Shown here piece after piece: positions 45,610-54,440 of a DNA stretch of 64,000 nucleotides. The stretch covers positions 1-64,000 of the forward strand of contig NZ_JAHFZG010000003.1 in the NCBI RefSeq assembly GCF_018619475.1. The letters are read 5' to 3'. The notes beneath the pieces were generated by a model that saw only the letters and a program-made list of their open reading frames with translations, searched no databases and was not told the origin of the DNA. Made by a program: the position numbers and the translations under genes. Each line of letters opens with the position of its first letter. Within the stretch, counting starts at the first letter, position 1. The DNA comes from Rhodomicrobium sp. Az07. Its GTDB lineage: Bacteria; Pseudomonadota; Alphaproteobacteria; Rhizobiales; Rhodomicrobiaceae.

Positions 45610-46845
45610 TCATGAATTCTCTTCGTTACTTATAACGGATATGTCTGTGTTATACAAAGAAATGTGAGTCGTCGGCCCGAAGCGGGCGATGAGTTCGTCG
45701 CGATTGCGGAGAAGCCAGTCGCGGTATGCGCGCTGATGCGCTGCAAGACGGACAATCCCGTCGCTGATGCTCGCGACCGAGCGCGGGTCGACCGGAACCG
45801 CCGCGTCGATCCCGTCGACAAAGCCATCGACGCCGCATCCCCTGGAATAGACGATCGGCACTCCGGCAAGCAGCGCCTCGATGAAGGACATGCCGAAAGT
45901 CTCGTTGCGGCTGGGGAGGACGAACCCGGAATACCCGCCGAGGCGTCCGAGAAGCTCCGTGTGCTCGACCGGACCGACAAGACGAACGCTGCCGCCGAGG
46001 TCCGCCTTGTCGATGAGGCTCTGAATGTGGGCCAGCCGCTCGGGAGTGCCCCGCCCGACGAGATCGAGCGTGATATCGGGGTGGGTTTTCAGCGCTCGTT
46101 TGAACGCGGGCAGAAGGCGGTCCAACCCCTTGCGCTTGTAAACCTCGAAACAGAGCACCGAAACAAAGGCGTTCGGGCGGCTTTCCACGTGCGGCTCGAT
46201 GCTTTCGAGATGCACGAAATTGGGCAGCAGCCGCTGTTTTGCCGGGGAAGGCCGGAAGGCTTTATGCAGCGCCGGGCGATACCACGCGGACACGTAATAG
46301 AGGCGCGAGCAGCGCTCCACGACGCGCCGGTAAAGAAAGCGGTAGTGCGGCTTGACTGCGAGAACCTTGCTTTCCACCTCGCCGCGCAGGGAGCAGACGA
46401 GCGGCTTCTCGAACCAGAGGGAGAGCCAGTAGCCCGCGAGTCCTTCGAAAGTGAGCTTGTGCGCGTGGATGGCGTCGAAATCCCCGCCCCTCATTTGCAG
46501 GATGCGCCGGATCTGCCGGGCGACGAGATACATTGAGGCGGCCAGTTGGACGCCGAGCGGCAGGCCCCAGTAGCGGATGGACACCACGCGGGCGTCGCCA
46601 TTGCCTCCGCCGGGCGTGACGCGCGCGCGCCATGGCAGCGACGTTCTGTCGAGCGTGACGATGATATGATCCGCGTCAGGATTGGCGTCGATGAAGTTCT
46701 TGACGGCCAGCGTGGTCAACGGCTTGTTGATGTTCGGGTAATCGCCCGTCACGTGAAGAATGCGGTGTCGTCGGCGAGGGGGCGCCGTTTCGAGCTTCGT
46801 GTCGTCGCCGGCGTTGGAAGAAGCCGGGCTTTCCTTCAAGTCCAT
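45610..46845 (-). CDS. Glycosyltransferase family 4
   Basis: This GT-B retaining transferase has 411 residues. ILHVTGDYPNINKPLTTLAVKNF opens the acceptor half. The donor half has VLCFEVYKRKGLDRLLPAFKRAL, LVGRGTPERLAHI and the E-x7-E region RNETFGMSFIEALLAGVPIV. It probably adds one sugar of the repeat unit on the cytoplasmic face of the inner membrane. It lies 3 nt after the WecG-like gene in a four-gene minus-strand operon. Confidence 0.9.
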   Translation of the reverse strand: MDLKESPASSNAGDDTKLETAPPRRRHRILHVTGDYPNINKPLTTLAVKNFIDANPDADHIIVTLDRTSLPWRARVTPGGGNGDARVVSIRYWGLPLGVQLAASMYLVARQIRRILQMRGGDFDAIHAHKLTFEGLAGYWLSLWFEKPLVCSLRGEVESKVLAVKPHYRFLYRRVVERCSRLYYVSAWYRPALHKAFRPSPAKQRLLPNFVHLESIEPHVESRPNAFVSVLCFEVYKRKGLDRLLPAFKRALKTHPDITLDLVGRGTPERLAHIQSLIDKADLGGSVRLVGPVEHTELLGRLGGYSGFVLPSRNETFGMSFIEALLAGVPIVYSRGCGVDGFVDGIDAAVPVDPRSVASISDGIVRLAAHQRAYRDWLLRNRDELIARFGPTTHISLYNTDISVISNEENS

Positions 46846-46848
46846 GAT

Positions 46849-47613
46849 TCAAACTCCGGTGGGGGCTGAAGGAGCGGCCGACGCGCTCACCCGGTCCCTG
46901 GCGACACGATGCAGGAATTTCCAGTTGCCGACGATGTAGCGGCGCCCGAGGCGGCGCGGCTCGCGTGCGAGACGATAGAGCCATTCGACACGGCCCGCCC
47001 GCGCCCAACCCGGCGCACGCGGAACCCGCCCCGAAACGAAGTCGAACAACGCGCCCACTCCGATCAAGACCGGGGCGGACGTCCCTTCGGCGTGGCGGTC
47101 GATCCAGAGTTCCTGCAAGGGATTTCCCATCGCGACGAGCACGAGATCGGCCCGCGAGGCGCGGATGCTCGCGCAAACCCCATCCGCCGAACCGGCCTCG
47201 AAATAGCCGTGGCGACAGCCCGCGATATCGTGGCGCGAGCCCGGGGGAACGAGCGCTCTTGCCGCCGCCTCGGCGACTCCGGGCGCACTGCCGAGAAAGA
47301 AGATACGGAGGGAGTGGCGCGTCGCGCCGAGATAATGCGGCACGAAGTCCGTGCCGTTGAGGTTAGCCGGAAACGGGGAGCCGAACTTGACCCGGCTCGC
47401 AATATCGACGCCAAGACCGTCGTTGAATACGAGAAACCTTGAAAGGGCGCGGCGGAAATCCTGCCGCTCGCTCGCGAGATTGAGCGTGTGCGCATTGGCG
47501 AACGCAATCTTCAGTTGTTCGCGGTCGTCGAAGGCGCGGTCGATGCGAGCCACCGCCTCGTTGCGCTCGCAAACCGTAAAGTCTACCCCGAGCAGGGTGC
47601 GGCGCTGGCTCAT
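46849..47613 (-). CDS. WecG/TagA/CpsF-family glycosyltransferase (GT26)
   Basis: From ATG 47613 it has 254 residues. IAFANAHTLNLASERQDFRRAL and FLVFNDGLGVDIASR hold the catalytic Asp and Thr/Asn of TagA. FFLGSAPGVAEAAA, ADLVLVAMGNPLQELWI and a C-terminal appendage GWARAGRVEWLYRLAREPRR for membrane contact are typical. The family adds the second sugar (such as ManNAc or ManNAcA) to a lipid-linked sugar. The frame reaches 47823, but the ATG overlaps the preceding gene's stop by ATGA. Confidence 0.92.
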   Translation of the reverse strand: MSQRRTLLGVDFTVCERNEAVARIDRAFDDREQLKIAFANAHTLNLASERQDFRRALSRFLVFNDGLGVDIASRVKFGSPFPANLNGTDFVPHYLGATRHSLRIFFLGSAPGVAEAAARALVPPGSRHDIAGCRHGYFEAGSADGVCASIRASRADLVLVAMGNPLQELWIDRHAEGTSAPVLIGVGALFDFVSGRVPRAPGWARAGRVEWLYRLAREPRRLGRRYIVGNWKFLHRVARDRVSASAAPSAPTGV

Positions 47614-48455
47614 CCGGCCCGCCAAAGCACGTTCTTCATCTGTTTGAGGAGCGGACCGGCGGGTGAAGCGGCAACGCGTCTCTTCAGCAAGCCGAACGTG
47701 CCAACTCGGCTTACTCCCATGATGCTCACGGGGGAGCCGAAAAGCTCCGCCTCCTTCTCGTGATAAAGGCGGAGACGATCGCGCAGGGTTGTGCGGTAGA
47801 ACGCGTTGTAGGCCGGATCGCACAGCAAGATCTTGTTAGGCGTCACGGCGAAAGGCTTGAGACGGCCGCCGTTGATAAAATACTCAACGGCGCCAACACA
47901 GACTTCGGGCCAGACCTCGTTGAAGAAATCGTCGAGGACGACCACGCCGCCGGGGTGAAGCGTGGCCTCGGCGAGTTTCAGATCGTTCAGCGCGCATTCC
48001 GCGGTGTGTCCCCCATCCACGGAGAAAACGGAAATCGGGCCGGCTAACGAAAGGATCTCTTCCGGAGCCACTTCGAGCGAGGATTTCTGGAGGATCGCAA
48101 CCCTCGACGGGTCGCCGCCCCAACGGACAAGATTATCGAGAAATCTCTTCCTGTCGCCGCGACCGGACCTGTCGGTGTTCAGGTGCTGGTTGCCGAAAAC
48201 GTCGATCGCCACAGAACGATCTTCGCTCGCGAGGTGCAACAGGATGAAAAGGCGACCGTGATGAACGCCGATTTCGGCGCAAGGGCCGAATCGTCCGCTT
48301 TCTCGCAGCAGGAAGATGAGTTCCGTTATGTATCGCGCGCTGAAGGGGTCGAGCCAACCTTCGACACGTCTTTGGCCCACACGCAAATAGCGGTTGAGCT
48401 GAGGCGACCGACGTTGCATCCGGCCTGAATAAACGAGTGAAGACTTGAGCGCCAC
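47610..48455 (-). CDS. Class I SAM-dependent methyltransferase (Methyltransf_24-like)
   Basis: This 281-residue protein has motif I CAEIGVHHGRLFILLHL, SVAIDVFGNQHLN as the acidic strand, ISVFSVDGGHTAECALNDL and GGVVVLDDFFNEVWP. The DGGH and DDF wording is typical of cephalosporin-hydroxylase/Methyltransf_24-type enzymes in glycan loci. It probably O-methylates a sugar of the exopolysaccharide. It is the first gene of the minus-strand block (methyltransferase, WecG-like, GT4, duplicated-domain protein), coupled to the next gene by ATGA. Confidence 0.83.
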   Translation of the reverse strand: MALKSSLVYSGRMQRRSPQLNRYLRVGQRRVEGWLDPFSARYITELIFLLRESGRFGPCAEIGVHHGRLFILLHLASEDRSVAIDVFGNQHLNTDRSGRGDRKRFLDNLVRWGGDPSRVAILQKSSLEVAPEEILSLAGPISVFSVDGGHTAECALNDLKLAEATLHPGGVVVLDDFFNEVWPEVCVGAVEYFINGGRLKPFAVTPNKILLCDPAYNAFYRTTLRDRLRLYHEKEAELFGSPVSIMGVSRVGTFGLLKRRVAASPAGPLLKQMKNVLWRAG

Positions 48456-48528
48456 ATTTTGGATCGCGAATACTTAATTGCGGGTCGAACATTCGCGAAC
48501 GGTGACGCATGACAGGTCGGCGCGGCGA

Positions 48529-48771
48529 TCACCAGACGAGAGAAGCCACGAAGAGCCAGAACGCTACGCCGCCCGCCGCGCAAAGTGTCCACGCCAGCCA
48601 CGCCGCTATACGGCTCGCCCCGCTTTCGCGCGGGTCGGCGGCCTCGGCCATGTCGAGCGGGTGAAAGGCGTCAGCCTCGAACCAAGCCATAGTGTCGCTG
48701 GTGTCCCTTTTCACAGCGGTCTCATCCGGCCGTTCAGGCGAGAAATGCGTCGTCTCTCCAGAATGAATCAT
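48529..48771 (-). CDS. Small tail-anchored hypothetical membrane protein
   Basis: This is about 80 residues from ATG 48771 (a TTG at 48789 would add six). It has a polar acidic N-terminal part and one C-terminal membrane helix (IAAWLAWTLCAAGGVAFWLF). I do not recognise it. It lies upstream of the methyltransferase gene on the same strand and divergent from the export-protein gene, so an envelope role in the locus is possible. It could be spurious. Confidence 0.4.
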   Translation of the reverse strand: MIHSGETTHFSPERPDETAVKRDTSDTMAWFEADAFHPLDMAEAADPRESGASRIAAWLAWTLCAAGGVAFWLFVASLVW

Positions 48772-48953
48772 GGGCTGCGATTTCGCCAATATTAGCGGGC
48801 TTTTTGGCGCGCTGAGTTCGACCGACCGGAACGCATCTTAACAGACTTTGTCAAAAAAAGAAAAAGAACATTCTCGGATCACGTGATGTGGTTGCGAATT
48901 AGTGAGTTGACTGTTTCGCATCTGAATTGTAGCAATACAAGTTCTGATACGCG

Positions 48954-48992
48954 TGTTAACCTTGTGTATATGTTGCTACGAAAGGGTTAACA
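48954..48992. promoter_or_regulatory. Inverted repeat TGTTAACC/GGTTAACA upstream of the export gene
   Basis: TGTTAACC (48954-48961) and GGTTAACA (48985-48992) are perfect 8-bp inverted arms. Their centres are 31 bp apart, about three helical turns, in an A+T-rich region just before the export-protein start at 49024. It fits a dimer-of-dimers or looping operator. A TTGACT/TAGCAA pair with a 17-base spacer (48907-48935) lies upstream as a possible promoter. Confidence 0.45.
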
Positions 48993-49023
48993 TATGACAA
49001 GTTTTATTTAAGGATCAGTACAA

Positions 49024-50319
49024 ATGTATCGAAAATTGGCATTGTTAGTTGCCGCTTTCGTCGTTGTCCACTGCCTTGGGGGCAATGCATTTGCAGCTGA
49101 TGGCAGCGAAGCCGCAATTCAGTTGTCGAAGGCTGGTGCTCGCGATGAACTCGGTATCGGTGACAAGCTTAAAATCAGCTTTTTCGGCAATATCGATCTT
49201 TCCGGCGAAGTGAACATCCAGCCGGACGGCACCATTACCTTGCCTGTGCTTGGTACTTTTCAATCTGCTGGAAAAACCGTCGGCGAACTGACGAAAAATA
49301 TCTCCGAGCGCTTTTCGCAGGATGCAGCAAAGGCCGCGGGCAACGTTGTCGTGAGCGTCATCGAGTGGCGCCCCGTTTTCGTCACCGGCGACGTGACGAC
49401 ATCGGGTTCCTATCCTTACACGCCCGGCATGACTGTGCTCCATGCAGTTTCAGTGGCGGGCGGCCTCTTCAGACTGGGGATTTCCGACCCTGCAACGTTC
49501 GTCAATGTCGCGCAGAACACGTCGCGGTTGCGCGAGATACAGGAGCAGACCAAGCATCAGATTGTCCGCCGCGCGTCGCTTCTCGCCGAGAAAGCCGGCG
49601 AAACGTCGATCAAGCTTGCGCCGGACGTCTCCGGCATGGTCGACGAGCAGGCCGCGCGGAAGCTTGTCGAGGAAGAGACGCGAAGCCTGAGCCTCCGGCG
49701 GCAAGCCCAGCGGGACGAAATCGAGATGCGCCGGCGCCAGGTCGCCCTGACGCGTCAGGAAATCGCCGATCACACCGCCCAGTTGAAGCGTTTCGACGAC
49801 GAATTGAAGGTGAAGAAATCGCATCTTGTGGAGTTGAACGGTCTTCTTGCCAAAGGCGTGTCAAAGCGGCCCGACATATTGAGCGTGGAAAGCTACATCG
49901 CGACGCTCGAAAGCAATCGGCGCGAGCTTGCCGCGTTGATATCGCGCGCCCAACGCGATCTCGTACAACTCGAGCAGACCATCACGGACGTTCCACTGCG
50001 CCGGCAAATCCAGATCGACGAAGAACTGACCGCCCTCGATGAGAGAATCCAGTCGAATATGGCGCTTTACGAAGCGGCTCGACAGATCGTCGAGCAGTTC
50101 AAAGGCCCGGAGAACGAGTTTCGAACGATATCGGCCGAGCCGCCGAAGCGCTCGCTTCAGATCATGCGCAAGACCGAAGGCGGGCAGATATTCATCGCGG
50201 CCGATTACGAAACAAGTGTGAGGCCGGGCGATGTGGTCGTCGTCGGAGGTCAGGTCAAGCAGGCGCCCGAGTTGTTGGCCTCATGGCGGCCAGGCGATGG
50301 GTCTGGTCGAAAGAAATGA
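49024..50319 (+). CDS. Wza/ExoF-like outer-membrane polysaccharide export protein
   Basis: This 431-residue exported protein has a signal peptide ending NAFA. The Poly_export domain (about 38-120) has LGIGDKLKISFFGNIDLSGEVNI and GTITLPVLGTFQSAGKTVGEL, followed by an SLBB-type domain (VFVTGDVTTSGSYPYTPGMTVL). A long helical coiled coil (about 200-330) and a closing domain (FIAADYETSVRPGDVVVVGG) follow. The coiled-coil arrangement matches ExoF of rhizobia rather than E. coli Wza. It leads the block with the initiating transferase. Confidence 0.9.
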   Translation: MYRKLALLVAAFVVVHCLGGNAFAADGSEAAIQLSKAGARDELGIGDKLKISFFGNIDLSGEVNIQPDGTITLPVLGTFQSAGKTVGELTKNISERFSQDAAKAAGNVVVSVIEWRPVFVTGDVTTSGSYPYTPGMTVLHAVSVAGGLFRLGISDPATFVNVAQNTSRLREIQEQTKHQIVRRASLLAEKAGETSIKLAPDVSGMVDEQAARKLVEEETRSLSLRRQAQRDEIEMRRRQVALTRQEIADHTAQLKRFDDELKVKKSHLVELNGLLAKGVSKRPDILSVESYIATLESNRRELAALISRAQRDLVQLEQTITDVPLRRQIQIDEELTALDERIQSNMALYEAARQIVEQFKGPENEFRTISAEPPKRSLQIMRKTEGGQIFIAADYETSVRPGDVVVVGGQVKQAPELLASWRPGDGSGRKK

Positions 50320-50499
50320 AATAATGAATTCTTTCTGTAATGGAATAACTGCCTTGCGATCAAAATTGCAAAATGAAAGTATTAATAATACTGATCATTT
50401 CCGGCGCATGATCGACAGAACAGATCGCTTTTATGAAGCCTTGTGATAAAACGATATTGAGAACACTAACGTTTCATTAAGAAGGCGACAACAAGAGTT

Positions 50500-51972
50500 A
50501 TGCATACCAATTCGTTCGATGCGTCGGAAATCGTCGCATCTGCCAGGCGGCAGGACCAGGCGATCACGCCAAGGATGTTTGAAGACATCGCAATGGTGGT
50601 CGATATTACTCTGGTAGTGATGTCCGGCATTTTAATCAAGTATATTTATATCTCATTATATCTCGATGCAGAAGCCTCTTCCTCCTACGCGAGTTGCATA
50701 CTGATCGTTGCCGTCTCTCTTCTCGCAGGGCTCCGGCGGCAGAACTATTACGAGGACATCCTGAAGCCGGGCGTCTGGCGCGGCTATTTCAGCCTCTTCC
50801 TGATCGTCGCCTTCGCTTTCGGGCTCTCGCTTTTCGTCCTTTTCGCGATCAAGGTAAGCGCGCTGTTCTCGCGTGGCTGGTTCGCAAGCTGGCTGATCGC
50901 CACTTATGCAATCCTGCTCGTAACGCATGTCTGCTGGCGCACGGCCTACCGGCGCCTGATGCAAAACGGCTATCTTCGCACCGCCGTCATCGTGATCGGT
51001 TCAGGCGAGGCGCTTCAAAATACGATTGCCAGACTGAAGGACGAGGAGCGCCGGGGGCCCGTCAGCATAGCGGGCGTTTATACGCTCTGCTCCAATGACC
51101 GGATCGTTTCCGGAAGCAAGGCGCTCGATCTCAAATCGCAATTCGATTGCTGTCTCCAGCAAATCGTCATGCAATGCCAGACCGGCTCGGTCAGCGATGT
51201 GATCGTGGCACTCCCCGCATCCGAAAACGACACGCTGCGCAAGGCTGTCGAGCACCTGCGGCTCCTCCCGGTGAACGTGAACATCGTCCCCGACTTCGGC
51301 GAACTCGACCTGTCTTCGGGAACGATGCGTCGTTACGAGAATTTCGGCGCCATCGGGGTGCAGCGAATCCCGATTTCGGAATGGGGCGTCTTCGTCAAGA
51401 AGATCGAGGACATCCTCATCGCGACGATCGCGCTTTTCGTTTTTGCGCCCGCAATGGTTCTGATCGCCATTGCAATCAAACTGGACTCGCCCGGTCCCGT
51501 TTTCTTCCGCCAGCGTCGGCACGGCTTCAACAACAAGATCATCCACGTGCTGAAATTTCGCTCGATGACAGTGCAGGAGGACGGGCAGCGGGTCGTGCAG
51601 GCCTCGAAATCCGACAGTCGCGTGACGCGGGTCGGCCGCATCCTTCGCCGCACGAGCCTCGACGAACTGCCTCAGTTTCTGAACGTGCTCAAGGGCGACA
51701 TGTCCGTCGTGGGGCCAAGGCCGCATGCGCTGGCCCACAATGATTACTATTCCCGCCTTCTTGCGAATTACGCCACGCGCCACCGCGTCAAGCCCGGCAT
51801 CACCGGCTGGGCGCAGATCAACGGTTTCCGTGGCGAAGTGCTGGAGCCGTCCCAGATGGAACAGCGGGTCCGGCTCGATCTCGAATACATCGATAATTGG
51901 GCAATCTGGCTCGATATCAAGATCATTCTCATGACGCCGATCTTCGGCTTCATTTCCCGCAAGGCGTATTGA
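50500..51972 (+). CDS. Polyprenyl-phosphate hexose-1-phosphate transferase (initiating enzyme, WcaJ/ExoY type)
   Basis: This inner-membrane enzyme of 490 residues loads the first sugar phosphate onto undecaprenyl phosphate. Four N-terminal helices are followed by a CoA-binding-like domain. The PglC-like catalytic domain has SPGPVFFRQRRHGFNNK, VLKFRSMTV, RRTSLDELPQFLNVLKGDMSVVGPRP and PGITGWAQINGFRG. The catalytic Asp-Glu pair (DE in SLDELPQ) is intact. It lies 180 nt after the export gene and is followed by a GT2. Confidence 0.94.
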   Translation: MHTNSFDASEIVASARRQDQAITPRMFEDIAMVVDITLVVMSGILIKYIYISLYLDAEASSSYASCILIVAVSLLAGLRRQNYYEDILKPGVWRGYFSLFLIVAFAFGLSLFVLFAIKVSALFSRGWFASWLIATYAILLVTHVCWRTAYRRLMQNGYLRTAVIVIGSGEALQNTIARLKDEERRGPVSIAGVYTLCSNDRIVSGSKALDLKSQFDCCLQQIVMQCQTGSVSDVIVALPASENDTLRKAVEHLRLLPVNVNIVPDFGELDLSSGTMRRYENFGAIGVQRIPISEWGVFVKKIEDILIATIALFVFAPAMVLIAIAIKLDSPGPVFFRQRRHGFNNKIIHVLKFRSMTVQEDGQRVVQASKSDSRVTRVGRILRRTSLDELPQFLNVLKGDMSVVGPRPHALAHNDYYSRLLANYATRHRVKPGITGWAQINGFRGEVLEPSQMEQRVRLDLEYIDNWAIWLDIKIILMTPIFGFISRKAY

Positions 51973-51997
51973 TCTTGCCGAGTCTCGGAGGTTTGTG

Positions 51998-52960
51998 ATG
52001 CGTTCATTGCCGAAAATCTCGATCGGCGTTCCCGTCTATAATGGGCTGCCCTATGTCGGCGAACTGATGGACAGCCTGTTGGGCCAGACGTTCGGCGACT
52101 TCGATATCGTCGTCTCGGACAACGCGTCCGATGACGGCACTGAAGAGTTGCTCCGCGCCTACGCCGCCGCCGATGCGCGCGTAAAATACTTCCGCAACGA
52201 GACGAATATCGGGCTGATCCCGAATTACAACCGCGTCTTCGAGCTTTCGACCGCGCCTTACTTCAAATGGTCCGCCGCCGACGATCTTTACGAGCCCGAA
52301 TACCTCGCGGCGTGCTTTCCCGCGATCCGCGACGACACCTCCGTCTCGGTCAGCCACAGCGAAACCGCACTCGTCGGCGGAGACGGCCGCGCGCTACCCT
52401 ACGACCGCGACCTTCACGCCTGCATCGACGCGGCGAACGGCAGAGCCTGGCTACTTGATCGCGACGATTGCGCATGTTCCGGGAGCCGCACGCGGCGTTT
52501 CCGTTCCGTGCTCGCGAAGCAGATCATGTGCGCGCCGATCTATGGGCTGATGCGCCGCGAGACGCTGCTGAAGACGGTGCTTCACCAGAGCTTCTTCGGC
52601 TCCGACAAGCTTCTTCTCGCCGAACTCGCGCTGCACGGGCGTTACGCCATCGCGCCGGGCAAGCTTTTCAAGAAGCGCATGCACGCTGAAATGACGAGCG
52701 TCATGGGCAAGACATCGGTGCAGTCGCGCATCGATCCGTCGATCCGCTTCAAGTCGGCCCAGCTCGTGAAGCTCGGGCACTACATGTCGATGCTGAGGAA
52801 AACCGATCTGAGCGCGGCCGAAAAGAGCCTGTGCCTCGCCTATCTCGCCGTCCATTCCGCCTCGTCGGTGATCCCCGAGACATTCCGCTACCGCCCCGAG
52901 CTTATGCTCGACCGCATTCCGTTCGCGCGCGCGCCCCGCGTCGAGGTGCAGAGCCGTTAG
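51998..52960 (+). CDS. Glycosyltransferase family 2
   Basis: This inverting GT-A transferase has 320 residues. ISIGVPVYNGLPYVGELMDSLLGQT, VSDNASDDGTEELL (donor Asp residues), NIGLIPNYNRVF and the metal-binding region FKWSAADDLYEPEYL are typical. It should add a sugar to the growing lipid-linked unit. ATG 51998 has CGGAGG 6 nt upstream. It follows the initiating transferase after 25 nt in the same direction. Confidence 0.92.
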   Translation: MRSLPKISIGVPVYNGLPYVGELMDSLLGQTFGDFDIVVSDNASDDGTEELLRAYAAADARVKYFRNETNIGLIPNYNRVFELSTAPYFKWSAADDLYEPEYLAACFPAIRDDTSVSVSHSETALVGGDGRALPYDRDLHACIDAANGRAWLLDRDDCACSGSRTRRFRSVLAKQIMCAPIYGLMRRETLLKTVLHQSFFGSDKLLLAELALHGRYAIAPGKLFKKRMHAEMTSVMGKTSVQSRIDPSIRFKSAQLVKLGHYMSMLRKTDLSAAEKSLCLAYLAVHSASSVIPETFRYRPELMLDRIPFARAPRVEVQSR

Positions 52961-52972
52961 CGACGTCGCGGC

Positions 52973-53626
52973 TCAGGCGATGGCGAGTACGGATTTTCGA
53001 GCCATGAAGCCTTCCGCGAAACCCTCCGCGGCGCGGCATTCCATGCCGCGCAGGCGCGCAAGGCCCCGGAAGGTGGCGGCGTTGAACCAGTCTTTCGAAC
53101 GCTGAGAGCCGAAATGACGGTCGAGAAGCTGGATCTTGCGCTCGACCGTCGCCGCCGGAAGCGGCACGAACATGTTGAGCGGGCGCAGATCGCCGTCCCA
53201 CTTCGGGATTTCGTATTCGAGGATGGTGTGATCGCGAAAGCTGTTCCAGGTGAGCCCGGACACCGCGCGATGATCCTGATGCGCATCCTCGCGGGCATGC
53301 GTGAAGATGATGTCAGGCGAGACGCGCCGCTTCAACCCCTCGAACCAGTCTTTCAGGTCGGCGCCTTGGTAGTCGAAATAGCCGTCGCGAAACGCGTGCA
53401 CCTCGACCGTGGTCTTCTTCGCGCCGGTGAGGAAGTCCGCAGCCGACGCTTTCGCCTCACGGGCGCGCTCACCGTTTGCAGCCAGAACCGCCCAGTGTAC
53501 ATGAAGATCCGCGCCGCTCGCGATCCAGTGAAGCAGCGTTCCGCCGACGCCGATCTCGATATCGTCGGAATGCGCACCGAGGCAGAGCACGTCGAGCCGT
53601 CGCTTCGGAAGCGCAAGCTCAAGCAC
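52973..53626 (-). CDS. PIG-L family (LmbE-like) deacetylase
   Basis: This zinc-dependent N-deacetylase has 217 residues. The metal ligands lie in LCLGAHSDDIEIGVGGTLL (His, Asp, Asp) and THAREDAHQDHRAVSGL (HxDH). It would deacetylate an N-acetyl sugar or related amide. GTG 53626 is chosen because GGAGG lies 6 nt upstream and it overlaps the end of the cytidylyltransferase gene by 8 nt; upstream in-frame codons lie wholly inside that gene. It is the last gene of a three-gene operon. Confidence 0.88.
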   Translation of the reverse strand: MLELALPKRRLDVLCLGAHSDDIEIGVGGTLLHWIASGADLHVHWAVLAANGERAREAKASAADFLTGAKKTTVEVHAFRDGYFDYQGADLKDWFEGLKRRVSPDIIFTHAREDAHQDHRAVSGLTWNSFRDHTILEYEIPKWDGDLRPLNMFVPLPAATVERKIQLLDRHFGSQRSKDWFNAATFRGLARLRGMECRAAEGFAEGFMARKSVLAIA

Positions 53627-54440
53627 GCGAGACCTCCGACAACGATTGCGACAGCTTGCCGGGGCCCTTGCGCTCCACGCACCACGGCATCTGCCCCTTT
53701 TCGACCATGTCTTCCAGCGTCTGCCGGTCGCGCAGCGTGTCCATCGACCGCCAGAAGCCGTCATACCGGTACGCCATCAACTGTCCGTCGTCGATGAGGC
53801 GCTGGAAGGGCTCCAGCACCAGTTCCTCACCCGGCTGCATGTAGTCGAAGATCTTCGGCGTCATGATGAAGAAGCCTCCGTTGATCCACATTTCGGACCT
53901 GTTCGACGACCGAAACTCGCGCACGTTTCCGGCGCCGTCCATGTCGACGAGATGGTAGGTCAGGGGAGGGCGCGTCGCGAGGAAGCAGGCGACCTTGCCG
54001 CTCCGCTTGAACTTGTCGATCATGTCGTCGAGATCGACGTCCGAGAGACCGTCGCTGTAATTGGCGAGGAACATGTCCTCGTGCATGAGATGCGGCCGCA
54101 CCTCCATGAGGCGTTCGCCGATGTTCCGCCAGATGCCCGTGTCGATCAACGACACCGACCAGTCGGCGGGCATAGCAGTGAGAAATTCGACCTTCTCGCC
54201 ATGATTGGACACGACGCAATCCGTAAAGAGCTGCGGTTTGTAGTTCAGGAAGAATTCCTTGATGATATTCGCCTTGTAACCGAGGCACAGAATGAAGTCC
54301 CTATGCCCGTACGTGCTGTAATACTGCATGATGTGCATCATGATGGGCTGAGAGCCGACCGGTATCATCGGCTTAGGCACTTTTTCCGAGTATTCGCGGA
54401 TGCGCGTGCCAAGTCCGCCGCAGAACAGAACAACTTTCAT
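53619..54440 (-). CDS. rfbF: Glucose-1-phosphate cytidylyltransferase
   Basis: It makes CDP-glucose from glucose-1-phosphate and CTP. Its 273 residues open MKVVLFCGGLGTRIREYSEK followed by VPKPMIPVG, the nucleotidyltransferase signature, with YSDGLSDVDLDDMI for the metal site and NGGFFIMTPKIFDY. Sequence style is that of RfbF rather than RmlA/GalU. ATG 54440 shares a base with the stop of the C-methyltransferase gene. CDP-glucose normally goes to a 4,6-dehydratase (RfbG), which I do not find in the window. Confidence 0.95.
   Translation of the reverse strand: MKVVLFCGGLGTRIREYSEKVPKPMIPVGSQPIMMHIMQYYSTYGHRDFILCLGYKANIIKEFFLNYKPQLFTDCVVSNHGEKVEFLTAMPADWSVSLIDTGIWRNIGERLMEVRPHLMHEDMFLANYSDGLSDVDLDDMIDKFKRSGKVACFLATRPPLTYHLVDMDGAGNVREFRSSNRSEMWINGGFFIMTPKIFDYMQPGEELVLEPFQRLIDDGQLMAYRYDGFWRSMDTLRDRQTLEDMVEKGQMPWCVERKGPGKLSQSLSEVSRA

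Noticed and set aside
45664-46536. 290-codon plus-strand frame opposite the GT4 gene
   Set aside because: Antisense shadow of a clear GT4. No domain is recognisable.
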